64,000 nucleotides of DNA, from positions 10,755,001 through 10,819,000 of the forward strand of contig OW799234.1 of assembly GCA_941918925.1 (NCBI GenBank). The letters are read 5' to 3'. The notes under the pieces were generated by a model that was given only the letters and a program-made list of their open reading frames with translations, was not told the origin of the DNA and ran no database searches. This DNA is from Phyto melanocephala. Lineage: Eukaryota > Arthropoda > Insecta > Diptera > Rhinophoridae. The position numbers and the translations under genes are program-made. Below are positions 11,192 through 24,774 of the stretch, one piece after another. Position 1 is the first letter of the stretch; every line of letters begins with the position of its first letter.

Positions 11192-12248
11192 AAGAGCTGC
11201 TGTCATTGCCTTTAGAGCTTTTAGTTTTAAGGTTTTATTACATATAATAAATGAAAAGTTATTAGATTTATGTCCAAAAAATTTTCACAAAAGACACAAA
11301 AGAAATGTGCTCAAGCCTTTAATTATTATTTTAAAGACTTTTTTGTGTTTTTAATAAAGATATTTTTTTCATTTTTACGCAAACACATCATTTAATGGCT
11401 TCTATAAGATAAACAAAATATTTTTTCAATTTTTATTATTTTTTCCAAAAAAAAAAATTTATAATCAATTTTAATTATTTTTATACTGTTTTTGTGCTGT
11501 TTATGGTATGTCATACATATGTTTATTCAATTAATATTATGTTAATAATAGCTGTTGTTTTAATAGAAAAAATGTCATCAAAAAGATTATGGGGTTCATT
11601 AAACAATCATAATTAATAAATTAATATGTTGATTAACTATTAATACACTTTATTACATCTTTGTGTTACAATATTTTTTTTAATAAAAATTATAATTATT
11701 TTTAAATACATATTTATCACATATTATCACATAAAAGCTTAATAAGTTTAATGCCCTAAAATATAAAGACACATGAGTGTCCTTCTCTTTTACGTTAACG
11801 TATACAAAAGTAAAGGCAGAATTAGTTTGTACGTAATGTGCTGTTATGAATCAGCTGTTTTGTTGCTGTTCAATTGAAATCTGTATGTGTGGTTTGTTGT
11901 TCCTTTTTCGTTCTGTTCTGTTGCGGACTAATCGGTAGAAAATAGAACTCAACATTAAGTGACGGCCATTGAAAGAGAAACAGCTGTTATTAAGGTGCCT
12001 TTATTTTAAAGGTGGCTGCAACAGAGAGATTCTCTTTGCTTATAGATGAAATCTGATACTACAAATTTATTTTTTTTTAAATGGACTCTGACGAGAAAAC
12101 TATAAAAAAAAATAATGAGCTTGTTTTTGTAAGATTACCTTGTAAAAGAAGGCAAATAGGTTCTTACAAAAGAATTATCGACAAAAATTAAACAACAGAA
12201 TGGCACGTCACAGAACGACAACAAAAACTAAAGACTACTGAAGCCTTA
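11192..12248. other. No gene; AT-rich with a few cagctgtt motifs
   Basis: The E-box-like word cagctgtt occurs near 11853, 11981 and again inside the next element. Otherwise I see nothing in this stretch. Confidence 0.4.
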
Positions 12249-12416
12249 AAGCTCAAATTAGACGTGACATAACCATACAAAACAGCTGTTTGAACCAAAC
12301 TTATCAACAACAATGTTTTTGATTATAGGTGACTTGCCATAACACCATAGAAAACCATTTGAATTTTCGTTTCTATGGCTATGGCGTTTTGAATATGTTA
12401 CGTCTAATATGAGCTT
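12249..12416. mobile_element. 168-bp MITE-like inverted-repeat element
   Basis: The arms are AAGCTCAAATTAGACGT (from 12249) and the complement of AAGCTCATATTAGACGT (to 12416). The match continues through GACATA/AACATA, giving about 23 bp with two mismatches. A second, inner inverted pair (ccatagaaa and tttctatgg) folds the centre. There is no coding frame. The size and terminal repeats are those of a MITE; the parent transposon is not in the window. Confidence 0.6.
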
Positions 12417-13747
12417 AACTCCTTTCTTGTGGAAGTTTCGGCTTTGCAACATTTCCGCAAAAGAAATAGTAAATGCATGAGTTCAACCTATGATGAGTGG
12501 TTCAAGTTATGTGAGACCTGCATGATTTTAACATTAACGTGTCATTGGGGAGCATGTGCTTATAAAATGTCACTTCATTTTAATAAGTGCGTAGAACTAA
12601 TGCACAGTAGATGAAAAGAAATCCATATTTCATGAGTTAATAATGTTTGTTTACAGAATTGTTTCAGATATTTTGCATGCATCTGCATGTATTTTAAAGT
12701 ACATCATTAAGGGCTAACTATTTTGTATGTGAAGATGGCATTCTTCATGCCTCGTCTTGATTAGAAGTCATGAAAATTGTTATTCACATGAAACTAGTTC
12801 AAAATTTTTTAGCTGGCATTTTTATGCAACACGATAATGTTTCATGTTGCATCTTTTGATATACATATTGCAACATCATTACTTTACTTTAGATTCGTAT
12901 TGAACACCTTGGAAGAAACACATTTGATAAAATGAAAATTAAACCAACGCAAACTTTATCAATCGCTATTTTCTTTTTTCGTCATCTCATTTAAATTTTG
13001 CTTTTATGGATGATCGAATTATACATGCTATTATGCTGGTATTTAATGAACTCAACTTTGCAGACAACATCAATGCAACCAGAAAATATTAAAATAGTTT
13101 GATATATTTGAAACTTAGAATGAAACAATAAATTAAACTAAAAACATGACTACACACTATGCAACCAACAACGATCAATTACAGGTTGCATAAACATGCT
13201 GCAAAGTGTATACCTGTCATTAGTGGTCAGATATTTCATGTGACGACATAAAACGATTGTCATAGACTTTGAAGGACATTTTTACAAAGAGAATTTTGTA
13301 TGTCTAAGCGTCTTACTCTTCGACTCTTACTCATACATAAAGCTTTTATTTACTTAGCACGGACAATATGTTTCTGTACTTTTGAAAGCATTAAAACTCA
13401 ATTTCCTCCTAATCGTATTAGGGTAACGTACAGTGTTGGACGCTTTTCTGGAGACTTGACGAATTTTGAGCAAATTAAGCAATTTAGGTCGAATAAAGTT
13501 GTTTGTGGTGTCATAACTTTCCTTATATTTACTTGTTATTGTTCATTATGTTTTATACTTTAAAGCTGTACATATCTAACAAACATTAACTTTAATAAAT
13601 ATTTTTTTAATATTCGAAAATAATACTTTTTTTTAACAAAACGAACGACACAATTTTCGCGAAATTTATCGCTGTCCCTAATGTTGCTTGGAAAATACAT
13701 CTGTCTAACCCCTTTCTTCTCACTTTTTTCTATTAAATTTTTATTAA
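12417..13747. other. No feature seen
   Basis: An 87-codon frame at 13300-13563 has no recognisable motif and is best treated as chance. Confidence 0.4.
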
Positions 13748-15332
13748 ACAAGTAAGAGCACTGGGTGCCCCGGTGGACTAGTCAGTAGTGTGCTGGTCTG
13801 CTAGTTTGGGGGTTGAGGGGTCGATTCCCGCCAAAGACTGGTGTTGTCTGCTTCTCGTCTCTCTTTTCTTTTCTATTCTTACTTTTTCATTCAGCTATCA
13901 CAATGGGATCATTTAAATGGACCCAAGTGAGCTGCCTGTTCTACCTAACCTAACCTAAGAGCACTATATTCGGCTATGCCGAATTTATGATACCCACCAC
14001 CAATTTTGTGTAATTTTGTAGCACAAAATTTATTATTTTGTTATTAACAGTAATCGCTATGGAATAATCTCTTGTTACTAAAATACCTTTTACTTTCTCT
14101 GTGTTGCTTTAATTTTCCATTAATTTATTTTCTTAAAATTAGTCTTGCAATCAAACATTTAAAATTTCTATATTAGAAATGATACTACTGACTCTTTTTT
14201 TTCACAATGTTGTATTTTTACGGAATCTGAAGAGTATAATTTGTTTGTATAATATGCAGTTTAAAAATATTATTAGCTTTGTGTGGGCATGTCACTTCCT
14301 ACTTTCAAAAATAATAATTAATGTTTGAATTCCATTTAGATAATCCATTACAGACTTCTATTTTTCTTAAATTTTGTCCATATAAAAATAATTTGAATTC
14401 AAGATAAAGCGTTATATGGGAGGTGGGCGTTAAAGTAGGCATGTCACCCTAATTTTTTGGAATTATACTTGTATTGACATAATTAAATTTAGCAGAAAGC
14501 TATAAATGCGAAATATCATCATAATACATCTAATTCTGTCGGCTTTATGAGGTTCTAAATTTCATGAATAGTAAAAAGTGGGCGTTATAGTAGGCGTGTC
14601 GAAGTAGTTTCTGCCTATAAATTCAACTCAGATATTAAAATATAGAGTCCTTTATTCTTCGAAAATCTGTATTTATAGAGAAATTATATGAATTTGAGAT
14701 AAAGAGTTATATGGGAGGTGGGCGTAAAAGTGGGCGTGCCACATATATTTTGTGTTAGAACAAAGCCTTTGACCGAAAAGCAATGTTTGCAAAATTTCAG
14801 AATCGTACATTTAATTTTTAAGTTTTAAATATAAATATTAAAAATACACTGTGCGGTATAAATTTTCGTAAATTTTGCTCTAAAACACCTTTTGTTATGT
14901 ATAGACTTTTTTTTTAGGGTAAAAATTTTTTTTTACTCAGGAAATATACATTCGAAATTTCATGTGTCTACGTTAATGCGTTTGTCCAAACAATTGCATT
15001 TTATTTAATGTTGGATGGACATGTTTTTTTTAGCTACTCTTGCATTACGAGCTATAACTCTCTCATATTCTTATTCAGCTCATTTTTAATAGCAAACGCA
15101 CCTTGTGTATAAGAAATATTTTGGCAAAATTTGAGCCCCCTAACTTTTTCGGTTCGAGCTCTATCGTGCTTTTAAACGGCGGACAGACGGACGGACATAG
15201 TTAGATCGTTATAAAATAAAACTCCGATTCAGAATATATATACTTTATGGGGTCTAAAATTAATATTTCGATGTTCTACAAACGGAGTGACTAAATAAAT
15301 ATATCCCCACCATTTATTTGATGGCGGGGGAC
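13748..15332 (+). mobile_element. DINE-1-like element, subfamily B (interrupted by SINE copy B)
   Basis: The start aacaagtaagagcact is cut by a SINE and resumes at 13956 with agcactatattcggctatgc. Inside are three related blocks each holding gtgggcgt and a taggcgtg-type box (near 14420, 14578 and 14716). The 3' part has cggacagacggacggac, actttatggggtc, and a terminal hairpin in which ccccaccat pairs with atggcgggg (15306-15332). It shares this architecture with subfamily A, but the internal sequence differs. A shorter member is at 41481-41936 on the other strand. Confidence 0.6.
13763..13955 (+). mobile_element. tRNA-headed SINE, copy B, with exact 10-bp target duplication
   Basis: The head ggtgccccggtggactag and a B box (gggtcgattcc) mark the same SINE family as copy A. 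The tail differs: it ends cacaatggga...acccaagtgagct...acctaacc. The word taagagcact flanks it on both sides (13753-13762 and 13956-13965) and belongs to the DINE element it interrupts. This proves an insertion and gives the order of events: DINE first, SINE later. Confidence 0.85.
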
Positions 15333-17254
15333 ATTTGGCAACACTGAATTAAATTCACATTATGAAATAAAAAATGTGTTTATATTGCAGAAAAGAGGGC
15401 GTTAATTTGTGGTAAATTAATAATTATCTTTTTTTTATTTCGGTAAATGTGAAATTATTACAAAAATTATATCGCAGTTGATCAGTAAGAGGGTAATAAC
15501 TCGAAATTTAACATTTTTTTCTTTTTGCGAAAAAACAACGAATAACAATCATATCTATTTATAGTAAAAATCTCACATTACTTCCCTCTACATTTATATC
15601 TCTAAAATCACATTGTGGCCATTTGCTTGATATCCCTTTATCAAAAAAAGAGTGTTATTTTGAGTTAAAACAAAAGTTTTTAAACAAATGCAACACAAAT
15701 TATTGTATTATTTTGAGTTAAGTCCTTATTCAAGTAGAAAATTATCAAATTGTTTCATCTAAGATTTGTTGTATTTTCCTTGAAAAAATGTTGCATTAAG
15801 AACAAATTAAAAAACTTTAGAAAAATGGTAGTAACTCATTAAATAGTTTTTTTTTAACGGAATCTATTTACCACGGTGTATTTAAAATTTTAACTTCACT
15901 TAAAATGCAATTCAAAACAGTTTTTGACCTCAACTGAAAATTTTAGAATTTCGAGTTAATACACTTTTGTTGGTCAAGTGTGATATTTAACAATTTGCAA
16001 CTTTAAAAAAAACACAGAATTTATCAATAAAGTACATAATAAACAACGAAAGAAAAGCCAATAAAAAATTAAAAAAATATTTGAATAATAAATTTTAATC
16101 GGTTTAATTTATTTTCTAAATATTTTTTATACTGTTTTTATATCAAATCCACCAAACCATTTACGCTGTCAATAGTATTTATTTGTCAAATAAATAAATA
16201 AATATTTAATAACAATTACAATTCAAACAGCTAAAATTTAGTATTAAACTTGACTAAATGCATAACATTTTATATTTTGTTTAAGAAAAAAACAAATAAT
16301 TAATTTGCATAAACAACCACACGTTTCTACGTATTTTAGTAAGAAAAGTTGCAGCAAAAAATTACAATGAATTTGATTAATTTTTAATAAAATAAATAAA
16401 AACCCACAAAATTCCACGTAATTGTTGTTATGGATTTGTCATCAAATGCCTAATAAATTCATTTATTATTTAATCATTTAAAAATTATGTACTTAATTCT
16501 AATATTGAAAAAAAAAATTAAATTTTTATAATTTTGTTTTTCTGAAGGCACGTATGAGAAATTTATTTTCAATTAGAATTAATTAAAATATATTTATTTT
16601 AATTAAGTGTTGGCCTGTATGTATATGTGCGTTTACGAATTAACACGGCATTCAGACTATGTTACTTGTAACACGTTACTGTAACATGTTACATTTATTT
16701 GTGGGCGAAGAGAGTAGATATGGCAGAGACGTTACAAAAGTAACACGATTTCTGTTTTTCATGTTACTTTTTGACGTTTCTCTTTTGACGTTTTCGTTTT
16801 TTCTTTTATTTTTCTTTATTCTTTTTCGTATATCAAACTGGAATGATCCCTCAATTAATTTTCCAATTAAATTGAAGGACAATTGACAAATGTTTATGGC
16901 TGGATTAGGAGCTAAATTTGATTTAAAATAGCTTATTGGTTTTTGAACTCAATTGTGAATTCAATAACAACTTTTTTAATGACAATTTTATAATTGAAAT
17001 TGAATAAACAACGAAACCAAAAGTGAATCATTATAGTGAGAGTTGTTGAAATCAAATTTCCAAAGTCCTCAGATATCTTACCTTCTCGTTTATAGTTTTT
17101 ATATGTGAGATAAAATTGAGAGTATTACGCTATTGGTAGCCAGTAAAATCGATTCATAAGCAGCTAAGCTATTAAGGTAGTTTGTATCACTAGATTAAAT
17201 TTTTTTTAACATAAAAAAAAAAATAAACAAAATAAATAAAAATTTAATAAATAA
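15333..17254. other. No gene; AT-rich, one GTTAC-rich palindromic cluster
   Basis: At 16659-16760 the words gttac and gtaac alternate several times and can fold on themselves. Otherwise this is low-complexity intron. Confidence 0.4.
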
Positions 17255-18046
17255 ACAAGTAAGAGTGCTATATTCGGCCATGCCGAATCTTATATACCCT
17301 TCACAACGTGTAGTCATGCAATAACAGTTGCTTGTATCACCATTCATCCCATATGAAATACGTACACGTATATATGTTAAAAAAAAAAAAAAATTTAAAA
17401 AAAAAAAATTTTAAAAAAAATTATTATATATATAATATACATATATAAAACAAAAAAAAAAAAATAAAAAAAAATAAAAAAAAAAAATTAAAAAAAAAAT
17501 AAAAAAAATTTAAAAATAATAATAAAAATATAAATAATATATTAAATAAAAAATAAAAAAAAAAATAAAAAAAAAAATTAAAAAAAATTTTTAAAAAAAT
17601 TAAAAAAAATTTTTTTTTGGCTCAGTTGGGATTCGATGCCACGTTTTCTCTAACCAGTATACACGTTTGTATGTATGTATGTTGTTGTTGTAATGTTGTT
17701 TTTGTGAAAAAAAAATCGAGGTGGTCGTGGGTTTTCGCTCATATCTCAGTTGTTTATATACCGATGTTTCTGATTTTCAATACCGATCTACTCCCGAATA
17801 TTTCTGATATTTTAATACCTTACCCGGGTCCAACCTATGTCGGGGGGCTTCAAAAAGTTGATTTCAACATACACACGGACAGACGGTCAGACGGACAGAC
17901 GGACAGACTGACAGGGCTTAATCGACTCCCCTATTCATAAGCTTTCAGAAAATATATACTTTATGGGGTCGGAAATGAAAATTGTAGAAATTTCACACGG
18001 AATGACAAACCTATATATACCCTTTTTCACTGTGTGAAGGGTATAA
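17255..18046 (+). mobile_element. DINE-1-like element, subfamily A, copy 2
   Basis: It has the same 5' block (caagtaagagtgctatattc) and the same 3' block with terminal hairpin as copy 1. Here the A-rich core (17374-17615) is only about 240 bp. The 3' half carries a run of gacagacgg units. The 107-codon frame at 17617-17940 comes from the conserved repeat sequence, with relatives in copies 1 and 3. Confidence 0.65.
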
Positions 18047-18063
18047 TAAGATATTGTAGGGGA

Positions 18064-18448
18064 AGTTAACAACAGTATAGACGTTGTTAACGACACCAAT
18101 TTGGCAGCGTAAGCTTCTCTATGTATTTTTCAGTCTTACACGCGTATCCATTCTAGTTGCAAATTGCTTGCTTGCATTAATTCCCTGGGAAACTAAATTT
18201 GCTGGATCAGCGTCTGCATATTCGCGCATGCAGTTACAACGTGATCACAATTGGCCAGCTAACAACATTGTCAGTGAGAAGGCAGTCTTTGTTACGTTGC
18301 GAATTAGACACGTTGTTTCGTCAGAAAGTAATTAATTAAGTGTTTTTAAGTAAATTAAATTGAATACTTAGTAATTAATAGAAGAATCAAATTAATTGTA
18401 TTGTGTAACAAGTGTGTTTCCATACATTTGAATTACCCTTGGCGCAGT
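18064..18448 (+). repeat. Possible solo/5' LTR with primer-binding-like site
   Basis: The stretch begins agttaacaac and ends aattac at 18436. Two bases later comes ttggcgcagt (18439-18448), a word like the primer site complementary to serine tRNA used by some insect gypsy-type elements. LTRs of those elements begin AGTTA and often end near AATTAC. No gag or pol follows; a mariner tail begins 140 bp on. The start also contains gttaacaa...ttgttaac, a perfect inverted pair. The evidence is suggestive only. Confidence 0.35.
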
Positions 18449-18589
18449 TTGTTGCGCCTTAATCTTTTTTTTAATAATTCGAGGTAAGATTTCTTAACTG
18501 GGATATATGCATTTTATTATTCAATTTTTAATGGCTAAAATTTTACAATTTTACAATCTCAAAAATTTTAGGTTTCAAAAACCCCATTA

Positions 18590-18775
18590 CTCGTAAATTG
18601 GTCCCCGATCGAAAGGGGTACCGAGAGGCCAGCCGCGGCAGTCATATAAATGAAATAATGTTTAATATATAACCGGATGTACATTAAAACAACGAAATAA
18701 ATTTACCATAATTTCAAATCGTTTTTGTTTAAATTGCATTTTTAAATTAAAACTATTAAATGACCCACCCTTTAT
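18590..18775 (+). mobile_element. 3' end of a mariner-like element (relic 2)
   Basis: The segment aatgaaataatgtttaatat...aatttcaaatcgtttttg...attaaatgacccaccctttat matches the 3' untranslated end and terminal repeat of the mariner at 40149-41480. Only this tail remains. It supports a family terminal repeat close to AAAGGGTGGGYCATTTAA. Confidence 0.65.
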
Positions 18776-19818
18776 AATATAATTTAAAATAATATATGTT
18801 CGTCTGTGGAAATCACAATGAAGATAGTAGGAAGCAACCCAGCAGGATCAAATTCGGCTTAAATATTTTGTGTTCACTGCAAATGCCTGGTATTGAGATT
18901 CGGCTGAAACAAATAAGTACAAAAATTTTTTTTCAAACAAAACATATACAAACCCTTTAAAAAATTATAATAATTTTTCAATTCTTCATTAAATAATTTT
19001 TAAAGAACTTTACGCACTCAGACAAAATTTACAAATTTCTTTAATCATAGTATAAACTAACCGGAACCGAATTCTTGCGAATATAAGCAATTGTGAAATA
19101 TTTTATATTATTCCGAGATATATATACTCTAGATTCCCTTTTTGACAAAAGATTTTTACCTGATTGCCTCCTTTAGCTGGGGAAGGTGATTCGTTAAAAG
19201 TTTATACTGATGGGTAGAAATAGGAAAAGGAAGTGGGCAGTGTCATTTGTTTTACCTCTTTTTAACAAAAAGGCGCTACCAAATCATTAGTACTGGTTTA
19301 CAGGTTGGAGTATTAGCCATCAAAACTGGGAGATACCACAGAATATACTTGGATTATACTCATATTTGTCACCTAATCTATAGTCAGTTTGGTTTTAAAT
19401 CACCAACGGTTATTTATTACAGCTTTGAGCTCAAATGGATATCTAGTCACTAAAGAGCGTCAGGAAACCTTTTTGGGGATGGATTAAGGGATAATATAAT
19501 GGAGATTGACATAGCACTGTTTCACCAATTCTGAGCTAGAGGACGCTGGTCAAACAGGAATTATAGAAGTTTGCACAGACTTGATGATCCGCGGAGACTT
19601 CTATTTGCGAAATAGCAATAAAGTAGTGGTCGTCGACACCAAATAAGGGCTCTTATGCAAGACTCTCGTTTCCAATTTTGTTTTCTGTTGGGCGATCTAC
19701 TCAGACATTGAGAATGTCTTGGTGAACACAGACAACAATGTTAACAATTTATGGTTCTTCGGTTTCAGAAATATTTTATTTTCAAAAGGTTTTTTGACAG
19801 ATAACGCATGATTCATAG
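18776..19818. other. No feature seen
   Basis: Short unrecognised frames only. Confidence 0.4.
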
Positions 19819-20350
<532 letters not shown>

Positions 20351-20620
20351 AACGAATTGGTATTTTGTGCAGCCATTAGCTTGCCTATAGATCAAGGCTT
20401 TTAATGAAGCCTAATAATGTAATCTCGTTGTGAAGAGTGCCAGGCAATTGGAAAGGATGTGCTCCCCGGTCTCATCATCCATATCGAAAAACCGCCACGT
20501 CACTACATTCGATGTGTAGTTTTACTAAATGGTATCTGGGACTGCAATGTCCAGTTAGAAAACCTGATAACCTTTAAGGTATTTCCTGTTCAGGGAAAGA
20601 AATCTCCTAGATTTGGATCT
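20351..20620 (-). pseudogene. LINE ORF2 C-terminal relic
   Basis: Read on the minus strand across frameshifts it gives a GHCSPRYHLVKL-like stretch, then DMDDETGEHILSNCLALF. This matches the segment after RNase H in RNase H-bearing LINEs (a T-G-H-C box, then E-H-I-L-C-x-C-P-A-L). Some cysteines are lost. It is short and broken. Confidence 0.55.
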
Positions 20621-20994
20621 TGAGAGGAAAACAAACCTTTAGCCTGACGCTCACTTGAGCTATTTCGCCAGTAAGAAACAAACTCATCAGCGTCGAGGAG
20701 GGCGGATATTTCACCCTTAATATAACATAGAGGTACACCACATAATTAGTTCCGGGCCGATCATTAGACTTCTACACGTTCATTACTAACACTGCCCACG
20801 TGACTGGAAATTCAAACACATGACTTAATCCAACGTAAGTTTAAACGACATTACGAAAAAGTATGCGTAAATTACTATAAATCTGTAAAACAATATATAG
20901 AAGGAACAAAAATACGCATAAATAATATAAAACTGCTTTGTAATTATTGTTTACTATCGTTTGGCAAGTCATCATGGAAAGACCCACATCATTA

Positions 20995-21545
20995 TATTCA
21001 CTACCTTTATATCCACTAAAAACAACGGTATAGTGTGGTTTATGTGGTGGTGGAATCTTTGGTCCAAATGAGGACCGTAAATGTTAACAGACTATGTTCT
21101 TTCTGAAATTTAAGTGCATGGTCCCGGTATGCTTTGATTTCAACAAAACGGCGCTATGAGCCATACAGAGTGTGAAGCAATGGACTTGTTTAGAAATAAT
21201 TTTGGCGAGCACTTAATCTTACGTCTTGCTAATGTAAATTGGCCACCTAAATCATGGAATATTTTCTCTAGGGACATGTAAAGTCTGAGGTCTTGAGAAA
21301 TAAGCCAGCTTCATTACTAGCGATATACCAGTCGTTATGTTTAAACAAGTCGCCTTAAATTGGACCTTCCGCATGGACCACCTCAGGCGTATTAGTGGCC
21401 AACTTTTACATGATATTATTTTCTAACAGCAAATGCCACAAATTGTTCTTTTAAGCGATAGTAAAAATCTTAAGTTTTCTTTCAAATTTATATATTTTAT
21501 TTAAAATTATAAATCAAAACTCACGATGAATCACCCATTTTTGGT
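20995..21545 (+). pseudogene. Mariner-like transposase relic 3 (C-terminal half)
   Basis: The readable part is WFQQNGAMSHTECEAMDLF (about 21136-21195) followed by NVNWPPKSW. The second catalytic aspartate of WFQQDGA has become N, and SCDLTPLD is lost. Stops follow. The right end (gatgaatcaccc near 21530) looks like a terminal repeat of the GGGTGATTCA type, as in relic 7. Confidence 0.65.
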
Positions 21546-22699
21546 TTTATTTATATGTTAGTATCTCTGCTAAAAATGGGAAATTGCGGCAGTAGAATTA
21601 AATCTTATACCGTAACGAATTTATGCTTCTAGACTGTTCTATTTGATATCATATTTACGACATTTTGTTCGTTGGGAAACAATTATTATTACTGACACGT
21701 AGACAAAGTTTTCAGTTTAGGGTTTTTTTATCTCTATTTAAAATTAAATTTTTTGAATAAATACCTTGAAATGGCATAAATGTGAAAAGTTTTAAACACA
21801 GTTCAAGTAAAGGTGTTAGAGAACAAAAAAAAATAAATAAAATCCAATAAAATAACTATTTCGCCTGACAAATACTTACCTACACATCCATGTTTATGTT
21901 ACAGAAAATATTAAGTTGTAAATTAGATTGTAAATAAAAACTGGCACAATGAACATACAGAAATAAAAAGAAGATTAAGTAATGTAATAAAACTTTCCAA
22001 AACAAATGCACAAATGCACTTAAATTGTATTACAACAGTGGTGAGCAAACATTTAGCAGAGATGCCAAAAAAACAATATAAAAGTTTGTAGGTTTTTTAT
22101 ATTGTTAAAATACTACGGAATATATTTTCAAGCTAGTGAAAGAGCACATTTTCTTATTTTAACTTAAAGGAACTTAAGCTGCTGCTACTATTTTACTCTT
22201 TAAACGCCAACAACAAAGCATACAAATAAAAAGGAAAAGTAGAATAGAATAACAGCTGTAAAGAAATGTTATATACTACTTACTTATGTATTTATATATG
22301 CATGTATGTTCATTAAGTTGCAGCTTTGTAATATTTAATTTAACAAATAAAACCTCTAATAACTTCAGGACAGAGTGCATAGTTCAACAAAATGAAGACA
22401 ATGCTGCTAAAGTTGATGGTAATATTGAAGTTGCATAAAGCTTAAAACAGTACACCAAGAATTAGTTGTTAAATGTGACTGGACTTTTGTGCAAAACGAA
22501 TTAAAATACAACTTAATCCCTTCTAACAATTTCCAAACAAAAATTTACTAAAGTCTAACACAATGAAGTTAAAACAAATTAAACAGTTAAAAGTTCCAGC
22601 TCTATAATATTCTGACTCCTACTTTAGCATACAATGTAGATTCCGTGAGAATAAAATTTTGTCATTGAAACAGTGGTTAGTGCCACGCCCATACAAAAC
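21546..22699. other. No feature seen
   Basis: AT-rich intron sequence without recognisable content. Confidence 0.4.
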
Positions 22700-22766
22700 A
22701 TCACAACGGGACCCTCGGAGGACCCAAGTGAGCTATGCCCTCGGGCGGCTGCCGAATCTAACCTAA
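22700..22766 (+). mobile_element. SINE/LINE 3' tail fragment
   Basis: The words cacaacggga, ggacccaagtgagct and tctaacctaa match the tail of SINE copy B in order and spacing. No tRNA-like head precedes it, so it is either a truncated SINE or the 3' tip of the LINE that donated that tail. Confidence 0.5.
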
Positions 22767-23712
22767 ACTATGCCAATACAAAGAGAACATTCCTGTTTCC
22801 TTTATTTATCTTAAACTAGTTCTTTAGAAAATTGACATTGATATTTATAGATAAATCATTCTAGTAAATTAAATGGACAGTGCCACGCCTACTATTGTTT
22901 CTCTTTTAGGACCAAAAATGAGAAAATTATGTTTAAATGTGGAGGGTGTAATAAGCGGCGACTACAATTACTAATAAGGAAAATATTTAGGCAAAAAAAT
23001 ATTCTCCAGAGTTAATCTTAATCGAAGGTAGTTTAAATGCATTTATTTTATTGTCTTATTTTCTGTTGATCTTTTGGTTGGCTAACGATGAATGCATGCA
23101 ATTTTAATAAAAATACGGTCATATAGTTAAGAGATTGAGTATCTTAAACTATGAGCATTAGAATGTTGTGTGATATAGATAATTGACTTAAATACACTAC
23201 AACCAAAAATGCTACTGTGTAGAGGTCAGGAGATCGCCTCTGGGTTAAGGCTTTTAGTAAGCCAAATACCTTTCGCAACCTTGAATTCGAAATGCCCGTT
23301 GGCGTAGTGAATGCTTAATATACAAAATATATGCTTCATATAAAAAATCTCCCAGTGAGGAGTATAGGGCAATTACCAGGAACATATCCGCGTTTTTGTC
23401 TTTCATGTTGCAACTTACTACGCAAGACAGTTTACCTCGAATATGCAATTTGCGATGCAGTCTGCATTAATTAATTAATTAATTAATTATCAGCATGTTC
23501 CTCATGACTCGGAATCCAAAGTGGTGAAAATTTGTTAAAGAATGTTAATGCATTCAAAAAACAGGGCGGAATTACTTTGTAAGCCAAAATGGCTTTAAGG
23601 CCGCTTGACTATCAGAAACAACCTAAAAGAGTTATAGGCACTGGTGCAAATAAAAGCATTAGAATAAACTTTGAAAACAAATTAAATTCCAGGTAGGTAT
23701 GATTTAAAATTT
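22767..23712. other. No feature seen
   Basis: This stretch contains a short ttaa repeat at 23468-23490 and nothing else I can name. Confidence 0.4.
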
Positions 23713-24075
23713 ATATATGCTGATGTTCTGCATTCCGAGTGAAATTAAGTCACTCGGAATTGCCACTGTTTTTACAGGCGCATACAGGGCATACAGACAA
23801 TATGTTCTAATATTTATAATAGTCAGTATTGTTGAGAGAATAAAATAAGATAATAATTAATTAGGTAAAAAATTAGATATGATTAATGATTTTATATATG
23901 CCTCGTTCTGCATTCCGAGTGAAATGAAATAAGCCCGAATTGCCTTAAAATTGTTTTTATAAACAATAACTTTACAATGCAATCCCGAATGATGTTATTA
24001 TTTCAGAACCCAGACAATAGTCTCGGGCATATAGACTACATGTTCTTATGTTTATAATAGTCAGTATTGTTGCGA
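23713..24075. repeat. Diverged duplication with a 9-bp hairpin
   Basis: The words ttctgcattccgagtgaaat (23724 and 23906) and taatagtcagtattgttg (near 23815 and 24055) occur twice in the same order. The first copy contains tccgagtga/tcactcgga, a perfect 9-bp inverted pair with a 7-base loop. The second copy has lost the hairpin. It overlaps the LINE-like relic that follows. Confidence 0.5.
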
Positions 24076-24330
24076 TTCCATCTACTTATTCTAGCCCTTA
24101 TCGGACAGTGCCCCATAACAACTCCAAGAGTGGCACTTAGACATACCCTATTTAGTTCTAGGGATTCCTTAGAGTTTACTGAGGTAACCATAAACCCCCT
24201 ACAGTCCTTTCTGTTCCTCAATACTCTGTAAGGCTTCTTTTACATAAACTCCCTAATACGTAACAAATAGTGGCCAACGATGGCCTTACCTTCTTCACAT
24301 GTCAAGCCTAGACCATGCGCAAGTTCGACG
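24036..24330 (-). pseudogene. Probable LINE ORF2 C-terminal relic
   Basis: The minus strand reads SATLGVVMGHCPIRARISRW, close to the L-V-G-V-L-T-G-H-C-P-I-R box that follows RNase H in LINE ORF2. Upstream on this strand, across a frameshift, EIGVELAHGLGL may be the RNase H end. The match is short. Confidence 0.4.
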
Positions 24331-24619
24331 CCAATTTCATTGCTGATAAATTATATCTCACGACTGGTTTCTACGATGTATTCTAGATTTCAGTTTGTGT
24401 GGAAAGTCTTGTTACGTCGGAATTCTCTTTCAGCACTTACTTATCCTTTTCTTTCTCTTATTCTTTTTCTTCGATTACCTACATATAGACGAAGCATTAG
24501 ACCTCAAAATTCTACTAATTAACATACTCTCAGATGACATATCTCTGGGAGACACATATATGTTCAATCCACAGCCCCTTCGTATTCCATTAGCAATCAG
24601 CTCCCGAAAATTTTTGGTA

Positions 24620-24735
24620 TATTAAAACCTTACACAGGTTTTGACGATATCGGGGGGCTTTAGAAAGTTGATTTCAACATACACACGGACAGACGGTATG
24701 ACAAACCTATATATACCATTTTACACTGTCGTTAT
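24620..24735 (+). mobile_element. DINE-1-like 3' fragment
   Basis: The segment cggggggctttagaaagttg, acacacggacagacgg, and tatataccattttacactgt follows the 3' half of copy 2, with an internal deletion. Both the 5' part and the final hairpin arm are missing. Confidence 0.55.
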
Positions 24736-24774
24736 TAGAAAATTTTATAAAATAAAATCATTTTATCCTTTTAT

